A stretch of DNA of 64,000 nt from Paenibacillus_AR sp051594765 (GTDB lineage: Bacteria > Bacillota > Bacilli > Paenibacillales > NBRC-103111): contig NZ_JBPPGJ010000004.1 of assembly GCF_051594765.1 (NCBI RefSeq), forward strand, positions 248,001-312,000, read 5' to 3'. A program made the translations under genes and the position numbers. Shown in pieces: positions 35,489 through 43,289 of the stretch (positions are counted from its first letter, which is position 1; each line of letters begins with the position of its first letter). Below the pieces are notes generated by a model. That model was not told the origin of the DNA, searched no databases, and saw only the letters and a list, made by a program, of their open reading frames with translations.

Positions 35489-36439
35489 TTACCGAATCCC
35501 CGGCGTGCCCAAGTTGGGGGTACCGTCTTCGTTCCACGTGAAGGCTTGCACACGGGCGTGCCGATTCGGATCCGTCAAGGCACCTCCGACAAGCTCGCGA
35601 TACGGGCGGGCATGGAACACGATAAGATCGGTCTGGCCGTCCTCGCTTACGGTAAAGGAGTTGTGACCGGGGCCGTAAATTTCGGTTTCTTCATTCGTCT
35701 CCCAGATGGGACGGGGATGTTTTTTCCAGGAATGGGGATGTAACAGATCGTCAGCCAGTGAGGCTTCCAGCAGCCCCATACAATATCGGTGGTCGGTTGC
35801 ACTGGCCGAATACGTGACGAAGATCCGGCCGTTGCGGATCAGCACCGCAGGCCCCTCATTAACCCGATGTCCTTGGATTTCCCAATCGTACTCCGGGGTT
35901 GACAGCAGGACTTGGGGGCCGGAGATCGTCCATGGATTCGTCAGCTTGGCGATATACAGGTTGCTGTCCTCTCCCTTGTATTGAGCCCAGATGAGATATC
36001 TATGCCCCTGATGCTCGAAGGTCGTGGCGTCCAGGGAAAAGCTCTCGAAGTCCAATTCAATCTTCCCTTTTTCCACCCAGGTCCCCTCGATCGGATCCTC
36101 ATCGCCGCACTCCAGTACATAGGGACGGATCGCCCATTTATTCTCGGCCTCTCCTGCGGCGAAGTACATGTACCATTTGCCCTCCATGTAATGCAGCTCC
36201 GGCGCCCAGATGTGCTCCCCCATCTCTCCTTGCTCGTGCTTCCGCCATATGACCGATTCCTCGGCGCCAGCGAGGCCTTCCAACGTTGTTGCCTTCCGCA
36301 ATACGATCCGGTCATATTCCGGTACGGAGGCTGTGAAATAGTACGTTCCGTCATGGTGCTTCCATACATAGGGGTCTGCCCGGTTCAGGATCCAAGGATC
36401 GATCTTATTCCCTGCTTTCGTCAGCTTGCTGGATTCCAT
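35489..36439 (-). CDS. GH43-like glycosidase (arabinofuranosidase/xylosidase type), cytoplasmic
   Basis: The 316-residue protein has the five-bladed propeller features of glycoside hydrolase family 43: RADPYVW (Asp22, general base), FSLDATTFEHQG (pKa-modulating Asp near 155) and RVNEGPAVLIRNG (general acid Glu). WAPELHYMEGKWYMYFAA is a typical family blade. There is no signal peptide, so it would act on imported oligosaccharides. ATG 36439 is chosen because AAGGAG lies 9 nt upstream; the in-frame ATG at 36448 directly abuts that ribosome site. Arabinose side chains of pectin or arabinoxylan are the likely target, in keeping with the beta-helix locus nearby. Confidence 0.86.
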   Translation of the reverse strand: MESSKLTKAGNKIDPWILNRADPYVWKHHDGTYYFTASVPEYDRIVLRKATTLEGLAGAEESVIWRKHEQGEMGEHIWAPELHYMEGKWYMYFAAGEAENKWAIRPYVLECGDEDPIEGTWVEKGKIELDFESFSLDATTFEHQGHRYLIWAQYKGEDSNLYIAKLTNPWTISGPQVLLSTPEYDWEIQGHRVNEGPAVLIRNGRIFVTYSASATDHRYCMGLLEASLADDLLHPHSWKKHPRPIWETNEETEIYGPGHNSFTVSEDGQTDLIVFHARPYRELVGGALTDPNRHARVQAFTWNEDGTPNLGTPGIR

Positions 36440-36599
36440 TTGTTCCATCTCCTTATTGGGGGGGCCAGTGAGGGTACCCCGCATGTAAATGTATCGCATG
36501 ATTGCAGTACCATTATTTTACGGCATGTCCCATAACCATAACAGAGGAAAAATGAAAAAACATTGCGCTGCCCGCATCTTATCCATGAAACGCAGGAAA

Positions 36600-36621
36600 C
36601 CCTGACCGCAAGCAGTCAGGG
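36600..36621 (-). terminator. Terminator hairpin ending the seven-gene operon
   Basis: CCCTGAC (36600-36606) pairs with GTCAGGG (36615-36621) around an 8-nt loop, followed on the minus strand by TTTCC. It lies 31 nt after the last stop codon. The other 150 nt of this gap show no gene. Confidence 0.6.
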
Positions 36622-36651
36622 GAACGAAATTGCTTATGAAGGGAAAGGCCG

Positions 36652-37113
36652 TTATGTTGCCCATACATCCAGATGGCCGAAGAGAGGATGACGGAGCGCC
36701 TCCTCCTCCTTCAGCCTGGCATAGGAGTGATCCTCCACCGAGACCGGCTCCAGGATCCAGACCGTAGAGAGATCGGAGCCGGGCCGTTCGGCTAGGGCGC
36801 GTCTGTAATAGGATTCGAACAAGGGACCGCAGATCACCGATTGAACAGGCCGGACCTGCAGATGATAACGGAGGTCACCACGGCTTATGCACAACGCCGC
36901 CAAGCGGTTGAACCATAGGCTGCTGACTAGACAAGTGTGGGTCTTCGAGGATTCGAACCGCTCCAGATAGAGAATCCGGCCTTTCCCGTCCAGGTGGATC
37001 GAGGCATCGACCGTTACATAGAGCTGGCCGGACCGGTCGGTGGTGGCCAGCGCCTTCACAGCCTGATCATCGTTCAGAAGATCCTGCACAGCTTCATCCA
37101 GCGGATAGGACAT
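36652..37113 (-). CDS. Small protein resembling a flavin split-barrel (PNPOx-like)
   Basis: The 153-residue protein has the early pattern of pyridoxamine-phosphate-oxidase-like split barrels: a short helix, then VKALATTDRSGQLYVTVDAS, RILYLERFESSKTHTCLVSS and a C-terminal SVEDHSY region. These folds commonly bind FMN, F420 or haem. The assignment is by pattern only. The ATG lies inside the radical SAM gene (20-bp overlap) behind GAAGGGAG, so translation is coupled. As last gene of the operon it might supply reduced flavin to the monooxygenase at 43290-44450, or reduce a product of the radical SAM enzyme. Confidence 0.6.
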   Translation of the reverse strand: MSYPLDEAVQDLLNDDQAVKALATTDRSGQLYVTVDASIHLDGKGRILYLERFESSKTHTCLVSSLWFNRLAALCISRGDLRYHLQVRPVQSVICGPLFESYYRRALAERPGSDLSTVWILEPVSVEDHSYARLKEEEALRHPLFGHLDVWAT

Positions 37114-38416
37114 GTCGGTAGCTCCCTTCGTCGATCCGATCGAGGTCGGTATCGGGGTGGTTCCCGCATTTGCGGTAATTGTCCATGTCGATGTTCAACT
37201 GGTACTTCTTGCGGAGGGTGCTCAGTCCAGTGGACAGCTTCACGTAATAATCAAGGGACGGAGCGGTCTGGTTATGGAACGCAGACCCCGGCATGGGCAC
37301 GAAGACGGTATGCACCACGCTGACCCCCCGGCTTGCCAGGTCTTCCGCCTCCTCCAGCACGACGGCCAAGGCCTCCTCCTCGGACTGGAAGCCGTGGGGC
37401 TTAGCCAGCTCCACGCCTCCCACAATCCCGCTGCTGACATTCCCTCTGCCGAAAATGTCCACCGCCTGCACAATCCGGCGCTTCCATTCCGGATAGCCGA
37501 TCAATCTGTGTTTGCCCGGGCAGATCCAGGAGAAGAGACGCTCGTTCAGCACCTCGATGTCGGAGGTGTAGGTCATCAGCCCCGTCTCATCATAGAGCCG
37601 GGCCAGCTGTTTCTCGCTGAAGGCGGAGGCCACGATGGTGCTGGGAAATTTCTTATGCTTGAAGTTGGCACCGGCTGCCTGCAGCATCTCGATATACAGC
37701 TCCACCTCATCGTCCAGGATTTCCTGCCCGCTCAGGATGGAGCCGGAGCTCATCTTGATGTTCGTCAGAAGCCCCGGCTGCTTCAGCGCTTCACGGACGG
37801 TCTCATAGACATCCTGGGCCTTCAGCCGGACAGCCATGTTGCGTTCCTTCCGGCTCCTCGTGGAGTTGGCGTTGATGTTGCAGAACTTACAGCCGCCGCC
37901 TCCGTCCCAGAAGTAGCAATGGCTGTTCGGGTCGATATCGATCCGCTGGGGCCGGGCGGAGGCCACCTGCCACATGGGGGTGCCTGAGCTTGTGAATTTG
38001 TCGTAGTAATCCGGCTTGTACCAATACTCCACTTCCTCGACGATCCGGCCTTGATCGGTCAGAAACAGCTTCCCGTCGATCTCGTCCACCGTATAGGGAT
38101 TCGCCGCATGTAGATTCGGCATGATGATGATGGAGGTTCCGTCTCTCAGCTGCAAGGAGACCGGAACGTCGGCCCCCTCTGCCCCGTTCGAGCCAATCAG
38201 CACCCGCTGTTGGTATTGATGGATACTTTTGTCCAGCTTGCTCAACGCCCGTTCGGTGTATCGCAGTGATCTGCGCATCACATCGGTCTTCAGGATAACG
38301 AACGGCGATACGTCGGGATAGGCTTCGATGGCTTCCCGAACGGTCTCTGCGCGTCCCGCTCCTGTGGTTCTGAAGGATATGCCCATATCAGGAGGGCCCC
38401 TTTCATTCAGTTTCAT
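37094..38416 (-). CDS. Radical SAM protein with a CX8CX2C cluster motif
   Basis: The 440-residue protein contains HCYFWDGGGGCKFCN: Cys167, Cys176 and Cys179, i.e. CX8CX2C rather than the usual CX3CX2C. The surroundings are radical SAM-like: IDIDPNSH before the cluster, the NIKMSSGSILSGQ strand, FPSTIVAS, and a C-terminal VVHTVFVPMPGSAF. There is no SPASM-type cysteine cluster at the end. It starts 1 nt after the AraC-fusion gene; an in-frame ATG at 38386 with AAAGGGG upstream is an alternative start. The reaction is unknown. Neighbours suggest it acts on the compound brought in by the importer. Confidence 0.8.
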   Translation of the reverse strand: MKLNERGPPDMGISFRTTGAGRAETVREAIEAYPDVSPFVILKTDVMRRSLRYTERALSKLDKSIHQYQQRVLIGSNGAEGADVPVSLQLRDGTSIIIMPNLHAANPYTVDEIDGKLFLTDQGRIVEEVEYWYKPDYYDKFTSSGTPMWQVASARPQRIDIDPNSHCYFWDGGGGCKFCNINANSTRSRKERNMAVRLKAQDVYETVREALKQPGLLTNIKMSSGSILSGQEILDDEVELYIEMLQAAGANFKHKKFPSTIVASAFSEKQLARLYDETGLMTYTSDIEVLNERLFSWICPGKHRLIGYPEWKRRIVQAVDIFGRGNVSSGIVGGVELAKPHGFQSEEEALAVVLEEAEDLASRGVSVVHTVFVPMPGSAFHNQTAPSLDYYVKLSTGLSTLRKKYQLNIDMDNYRKCGNHPDTDLDRIDEGSYRHVLSAG

Positions 38417-38417
38417 T

Positions 38418-40205
38418 TCAAGGTTTCCATTCTTCGGCTAACAGATGGGCGGCACGCAACTCCTCCGACCCTCCCTCCCCTCGAAATTGCAATCGGTGCC
38501 AGGCTGCGGACACCGTATGGCACAGTCCCCATGCCAGGAGCCGCTGAACCTCACAGCCCAGCTCCTCGGCAAAGAGGTGAAGCCGCCGCCTCAAGAGAAT
38601 CCTCGCTTCTTCCGCCTGCTCCGGCAGCCGCCGGACGGCGAAAGGGATGGCCTCGTAGACCCATTCCCCCAGCAAGCCCTTCGGGTGGATGGACGTCCAG
38701 CCCGACTTGGCGGCTAAGAGATGCTCCGGCTTCAGATTGCCATGCAGAAGACGAAGCTGGAGCGCTCCGGCATGGAGGCGGTGGAAAGCGCGTTCTGCCA
38801 GAACGGCCAGCTCGCCGGGGATGCCGGTGGCCGGTCCGGCGGCCCGGATCTCCTCCAGCTCGGTGGCCCAGTCCGACGTACTCGGGAAGAGGGGGTGGTC
38901 AAGAGGCTTCCACTCGGTGGCACCCAAGACCCGGATATGCCGGGCGGCGATCCGGATGATCTCTTCCTCGCTGCCGATTCCCGCCAGGGATAAACCCGGC
39001 ACTGCCGGCACGGCCTTCTCCAATAGCAGGACGCCTCTGTCGGCCTCTGCATCCAGCAGCTTGACGGTCCCATGGCCATCGAATGCCTTCAGCGCCTCGA
39101 TCTCATACCGTTGGGCCCTGCAAGGGTAGCCCAGCTTCAGCACGGCCTCCATCCCGTTCTGGAAGACGACGGGAGCGACGTAGCTGCTGCCGTCCGACGG
39201 AAACGGCGGAAGCACCCGCATGTTCCATTTGATCCTGCAATAGGTCAAGAGCCGGGGCAGATCATGATACCACTGCTCACCCGGCTTGCCGTGAACGGCT
39301 GTTATGCGGCGGAGGAATCCCTCCGGGATGGAACGGCTGCTCTCTCCTCCCGGCCGGTAATCGCTGGGTGGAGCCCCGTATGCCCTCTTGAAGCTCTTGG
39401 AGAAGGTGAACAGATCGGGAAAGCCCACCAGACGCGCCACCTCCGCCAGCTTGTAGTCGGTCTCCGTCAAGAGACGCTTGGCCTCATTCAGCTTCAGCTG
39501 CTGCAGGTACTTGCCCGGGGAGATGCCGAATCGTTCGCTGAACTTCTTGGTAAAGTGAGTGCGGTCGATGGAGACGTAGGAGGAGACGTTATCGATGGTA
39601 ATGCCTTGGGCATAATGCATCTGAATGTACTCCGCCCCGCGCTGGAGCCAGGATTCCGCAGGGCAGTCCCGGTGGCCGGGACGCTCGTGCGCTGCGGAGA
39701 GGCTCTCGAACAATCCGTAGAAGAAGCCCAGCCGGAACAAATCCGGATCTGCCTTCCCGGGGGAACGGCATTGTTCGAAGAAGCTCTCGAACCGGCCGGT
39801 GAGCTCCGGACTCAACGCCCGGCGGGCCACGGGCAGTTGGGGGGTCAAGCCCGCCCGGCCCAGCAGCTCCTGCATCTGCCGTCCGTCGAAGGCGACCCAG
39901 ATGGTCAGCATCGGAGCATGCTTCAGCGTAAAATATTCGTGTGGCGTGTTCGGGAACAAGCAGAAGACGTCACCCGGACCCAGCGGGTAGCTCTGGCCAT
40001 TCTGAAGGAGCCGCCCTTCCCCCTCCACCACGAAGATCAGGTAATGGTAGTGCGAAATCTTCGGGCCCATGTGGTAGTGGGGCTTGGCTTGGGAGAGGCC
40101 GGCGCGGATGATCCAGCCGGGCCCTGATTTTTCCAAGACCGTAGGGTTGAAATAGAATCCTTCCAGGAATTCCTGCCTATGCTCCACCACCTGCACCATA
40201 CGCAT
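38418..40205 (-). CDS. AraC-family regulator fused to a degenerate APH(6)-like kinase domain
   Basis: The 595-residue protein has a cupin sensor (about 10-110, with HYHMGPKISHYHY), an AraC double helix-turn-helix (about 190-285, ending FKRAYGAPPSDYRPG) and a C-terminal domain (about 300-595) resembling aminoglycoside/hydroxyurea kinases of the APH(6) group: WYHDLPRLLTYC, AVLKLGYPCRAQRYEIEALKAFDG and VLLLEKA. The catalytic loop reads HGNLKPEHLL where kinases have HGDxxxxN, and the metal-binding DPKG is HPKG, so the domain is probably inactive and used to bind a ligand. It sits mid-operon and ends 1 nt before the radical SAM gene. A resistance role is unlikely. Confidence 0.85.
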   Translation of the reverse strand: MRMVQVVEHRQEFLEGFYFNPTVLEKSGPGWIIRAGLSQAKPHYHMGPKISHYHYLIFVVEGEGRLLQNGQSYPLGPGDVFCLFPNTPHEYFTLKHAPMLTIWVAFDGRQMQELLGRAGLTPQLPVARRALSPELTGRFESFFEQCRSPGKADPDLFRLGFFYGLFESLSAAHERPGHRDCPAESWLQRGAEYIQMHYAQGITIDNVSSYVSIDRTHFTKKFSERFGISPGKYLQQLKLNEAKRLLTETDYKLAEVARLVGFPDLFTFSKSFKRAYGAPPSDYRPGGESSRSIPEGFLRRITAVHGKPGEQWYHDLPRLLTYCRIKWNMRVLPPFPSDGSSYVAPVVFQNGMEAVLKLGYPCRAQRYEIEALKAFDGHGTVKLLDAEADRGVLLLEKAVPAVPGLSLAGIGSEEEIIRIAARHIRVLGATEWKPLDHPLFPSTSDWATELEEIRAAGPATGIPGELAVLAERAFHRLHAGALQLRLLHGNLKPEHLLAAKSGWTSIHPKGLLGEWVYEAIPFAVRRLPEQAEEARILLRRRLHLFAEELGCEVQRLLAWGLCHTVSAAWHRLQFRGEGGSEELRAAHLLAEEWKP

Positions 40206-40247
40206 GGTTTTCCCTCCCTCTTTCCCCTTAGGCTTGGATTGTCTGGG

Positions 40248-41063
40248 CTAGCCCTTCAAGGAGCCGGCCAGCATGCCGGTGATGAAATATTTTTGCAGGA
40301 ACACATAGATCAGGATCATGGGGAGCGCCGTAATGACGACTCCGGTCATCAGCATGGTGTAGTTGGAGACATATTCTCCCCGGAATTGCAGCATGGCCAA
40401 GGGCAGCGTCAGCTTCTCCCGGCCGTTCAAAAGCATCATGGGAAACAGCAGATCGTTCCACACGATGACGAACAAGAACGCGGCAGTCGCCGCGAAGTAA
40501 GGTGCTGACAAGGGAACGGCCACCGTTGCGAAGAGCCTCCATTCTCCTGCACCGTCAATGGAGCCCGCCTCCAGGATCTCGTGGGGCAGCGACCTCATGA
40601 ACCCGGCCAGCATGAAGACGGATAACGGCAGGAGCACGGAGACCGACACCAGGATGAGTCCGGCATGGCTGTTCGTCAGACCCAGCCGGCGGACGAAGCT
40701 GTAGATCGGCAGCATGTTCACTTGGGAAGGAACAGCCAGGCCAAGGACGAATACGGCGTAGACAGCCTGGGTCCACCGGCTCCGGGAGCGAACGATACCG
40801 TACGCGAGCATGCCGGATAGGAGAAGCGCAAGACCTACCGTCCCCAGGGTAACCGCAGCGCTGTTGCGGAAGTAGGACCACATGGGCTGGTTCTCGAAGA
40901 GCGCTGAATAATTGCCGAAGAACAGTTGCTTGGGCAAGCCCAGCGGATCCGCATAGAAGTCTGGGGCGGACTTGAGCGATGCGCCGCCGACGAGGAGAAG
41001 CGGCAGGAGAACCGCCGCCCCGAAGCCCGTCAACAGGGCCGCCCGAGTGAATCGAAGCAGCAT
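40248..41063 (-). CDS. Sugar-type ABC permease, MalG/CUT1 type
   Basis: The 271-residue protein has about six membrane spans, the ILEAGSIDGAGEWRLFATVAVPL EAA loop and the closing YVFLQKYFITGMLAGSLKG of MalG-like partners. ATG 41063 lies 8 nt after AAGGAGGG; an earlier in-frame codon overlaps the previous permease. It precedes the AraC-fusion gene by 42 nt. This importer belongs to a different CUT1 branch (MalFG-like) from the LplBC-type importers elsewhere in the window. Confidence 0.9.
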   Translation of the reverse strand: MLLRFTRAALLTGFGAAVLLPLLLVGGASLKSAPDFYADPLGLPKQLFFGNYSALFENQPMWSYFRNSAAVTLGTVGLALLLSGMLAYGIVRSRSRWTQAVYAVFVLGLAVPSQVNMLPIYSFVRRLGLTNSHAGLILVSVSVLLPLSVFMLAGFMRSLPHEILEAGSIDGAGEWRLFATVAVPLSAPYFAATAAFLFVIVWNDLLFPMMLLNGREKLTLPLAMLQFRGEYVSNYTMLMTGVVITALPMILIYVFLQKYFITGMLAGSLKG

Positions 41064-41079
41064 TCCCTTAGCCCTCCTT

Positions 41080-41952
41080 TCAATAAGTGATCCGGTCTGC
41101 ACGCAGCAGGCGGAATTGGATGAAGGTGATGGCGGCGATCAAGACAAGGAACAGCACCGACGCAGCGGAAGCCAGCCCGAAGGAATAGTTGGTGAACGCC
41201 GTACTATAGATGAAGGTGGACAGAATCTCAGTCGAATAGTTGGGTCCCCCGCTCGTCATGGTGAAGATCAGGTCGAAGGCCTTGAAGGATTGGATCGTGG
41301 TATAAGCCACGACGATGGTGGCGGCTGGGGCCAAGAGCGGCCATGTAATCCGGAAGAACACTTGCCTTCGACTGCCTCCGTCCATCCGCGCCGCCTCCAG
41401 AAGCTCAGACGGAATGGACTGGAGTCCCGCCACGAACAGGATGACCATCTGACCGATATGCGCCCATGCCTGGACGAAGGCCAGCGAATAGAGAGCGAGC
41501 TTCGGATTCCCGAGCCAATTCTGGGTCCAACCGGACAATCCCCCCCGTTCCAAAGAGGTGTTCAACAGGCCGAGAGTCGGGTCATAGAGGAACGTCCAGA
41601 TGAAGCCGACCGCCACGGAGGAGAGAATTGTCGGGACGAAGTATAAGGAGCGAAGCGCCGTATGGAACCTCGATTTCCTCCATAGCTGGAGGGCCAGCAC
41701 CAACGAGACGGAGGATTGCAGCAGCACCACGGCCAGCATGAACTTCAGGTTATTCCCCAGGGACTTGCGGAAGACGATGTGATCCATGAGTTTGCCGTAT
41801 TGCTCCAACCCGACGAACCGGTTGGACGGGGATATCCCGTCCCAGTCGGTCAAGGAATAATACAGACCGGTAAGCGAGGGGTAGACGAACAAAACGGCAT
41901 ACAGGAGAAGGCCCGGCAACAGAAAGGGCAGCAGAGACCTCGTGCGCTTCAT
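41080..41952 (-). CDS. Sugar-type ABC permease, MalF/CUT1 type
   Basis: The 290-residue protein has about six membrane spans, the LTDWDGISPSNRFVGLEQY periplasmic segment and the EAA loop ELLEAARMDGGSRRQVFFRITWP. It begins 3 nt after the binding-protein gene with no clear ribosome site of its own, so translation is likely coupled. It pairs with the product of 40248-41063. The segment FTMTSGGPNYSTE near the last third is typical of MalF/UgpA-type subunits. Confidence 0.9.
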   Translation of the reverse strand: MKRTRSLLPFLLPGLLLYAVLFVYPSLTGLYYSLTDWDGISPSNRFVGLEQYGKLMDHIVFRKSLGNNLKFMLAVVLLQSSVSLVLALQLWRKSRFHTALRSLYFVPTILSSVAVGFIWTFLYDPTLGLLNTSLERGGLSGWTQNWLGNPKLALYSLAFVQAWAHIGQMVILFVAGLQSIPSELLEAARMDGGSRRQVFFRITWPLLAPAATIVVAYTTIQSFKAFDLIFTMTSGGPNYSTEILSTFIYSTAFTNYSFGLASAASVLFLVLIAAITFIQFRLLRADRITY

Positions 41953-41955
41953 CGT

Positions 41956-43275
41956 CTACTTGGCACCGATCTGCTGGTTGACGATGGCCTGGGCTTCCTG
42001 GGCTGCCTGCTCCGGCGTCTTGCCGGAGAGCACCGCTTGGATGGAGCTGACCACCGCCTTCTGAATCTCCCCATTCGTGATGCTGAAGCGGGGTTGGAAC
42101 CGGGTCTTCCGGCCGGCCCACTCCGCCGTGGTCTTCAGCTCCTCACTCTCATATTGCACATCCTTCACCGTTACGTTCTGGCCGGTTTCATTCGCGTATT
42201 GGCCTGCGATTTCCTTGCGGCTCAAGAACTCGATGAAGGCCTTGGCCTCCTCCGGATGCTTGGACTTGCTGTTCACGGCCAGCATGAACGTAGTGGTGTG
42301 GATTCCCTCGAATACCGCTTGGTCCGCCGGTACCGTAATGGGGGCGAGCAGCTTCTGCTTTAAGGCGGGGTTCATCTTCTTATTCGGTGCGAGCTGATAC
42401 GAGCCCGACGCCAGAATGGCGGCCTTCCCTTGGACGAAGAGTGCGTTGGCTCCTTCATCCTTCGTGCCAACGGCATCCTTCTGGAAGTAGCCTTTGTCGT
42501 TCAACTCCTTGAATTGAGCCAGCGTCTTCACCCACCAGGCATCCGTGAGCTTGGCGGTCCCCGCTTCCACTTTGGTGAATATCTGCGGATCCGGCGCATT
42601 GTTCATGACCATGGGGTTCATGAATTGACCGGGCCCAATGCCCGCACCGGCGAAGGCGATGGGGGTGATGCCTTCCTTCTTCAGCTTCTCCGCCGCTTCG
42701 AGGAAGCCGTTCCAATCCTTGGGCGGGGTAATTCCATACTTCTCGAACAGGTCTACGTTATAGATCGGGATGTTGTAGACCAGCTGGTACGGCACAGCCA
42801 GCTGCTTCGTGTCCTTCTGCCCGGCCTCAATCAGCGGACCGGTGAATCGGGAGAGGAAGGATGCGCCTGACAGGTCGGTGAATAGGCCGGCCTTCGCGAT
42901 CGCTTCGAATTGCGCCCCCGGGAAGGAGGTGAATACATCGCCGACAGAGCCGTCCAAGAGCTTGGCTTGGGCGGTAGACTGATATTGGTCCGACGGGAAG
43001 GTCTGCATCTCGACGGTAATCTGCGGATGCTCCGCTTGGAATTTCTTGATGATGGCATCAAAAGACTTGATATCCTCCCCGCGCCAGTGGATGAAGCTGA
43101 GCTTGACCGGTTCGGCGGATTTAGGGGAGGATGCAGCAGCGGCGGAGGCTCCGGACGGCGCTGTGGAAGGAGCAGCCATATTGCCGCTCCCTCCGGTGGA
43201 GCTGCAGGCGGACAGGATGAGTCCGGACAATAAGATCAGGGGCAGGGCAGTACCTCCCCGATGTGTTCGCTTCAT
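41956..43275 (-). CDS. Solute-binding lipoprotein, family 1 (UgpB/MalE-like)
   Basis: The 439-residue protein has a lipoprotein signal ending in ILSAC (Cys24), a Ser/Ala linker and a family 1 binding fold: LSFIHWRGEDIKSFDAIIKKF at the start, VPYQLVYNIPIYNVDLFEKYGI in the ligand region and a GKTPEQAAQEAQAIVNQ tail. It is shorter than the LplA-type proteins in this window and belongs to the general CUT1 group for sugars and sugar derivatives. AGGAGG precedes the start. The gene follows the monooxygenase by 14 nt, linking transport to that enzyme. Ligand unknown. Confidence 0.9.
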   Translation of the reverse strand: MKRTHRGGTALPLILLSGLILSACSSTGGSGNMAAPSTAPSGASAAAASSPKSAEPVKLSFIHWRGEDIKSFDAIIKKFQAEHPQITVEMQTFPSDQYQSTAQAKLLDGSVGDVFTSFPGAQFEAIAKAGLFTDLSGASFLSRFTGPLIEAGQKDTKQLAVPYQLVYNIPIYNVDLFEKYGITPPKDWNGFLEAAEKLKKEGITPIAFAGAGIGPGQFMNPMVMNNAPDPQIFTKVEAGTAKLTDAWWVKTLAQFKELNDKGYFQKDAVGTKDEGANALFVQGKAAILASGSYQLAPNKKMNPALKQKLLAPITVPADQAVFEGIHTTTFMLAVNSKSKHPEEAKAFIEFLSRKEIAGQYANETGQNVTVKDVQYESEELKTTAEWAGRKTRFQPRFSITNGEIQKAVVSSIQAVLSGKTPEQAAQEAQAIVNQQIGAK

Positions 43276-43289
43276 AATGGACTTACCTC

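Noticed and set aside
38418..40205. Streptomycin or aminoglycoside resistance kinase
   Set aside because: The kinase-like part lacks the catalytic and metal-binding Asp residues and is fused to a DNA-binding regulator, so resistance by phosphorylation is unlikely.
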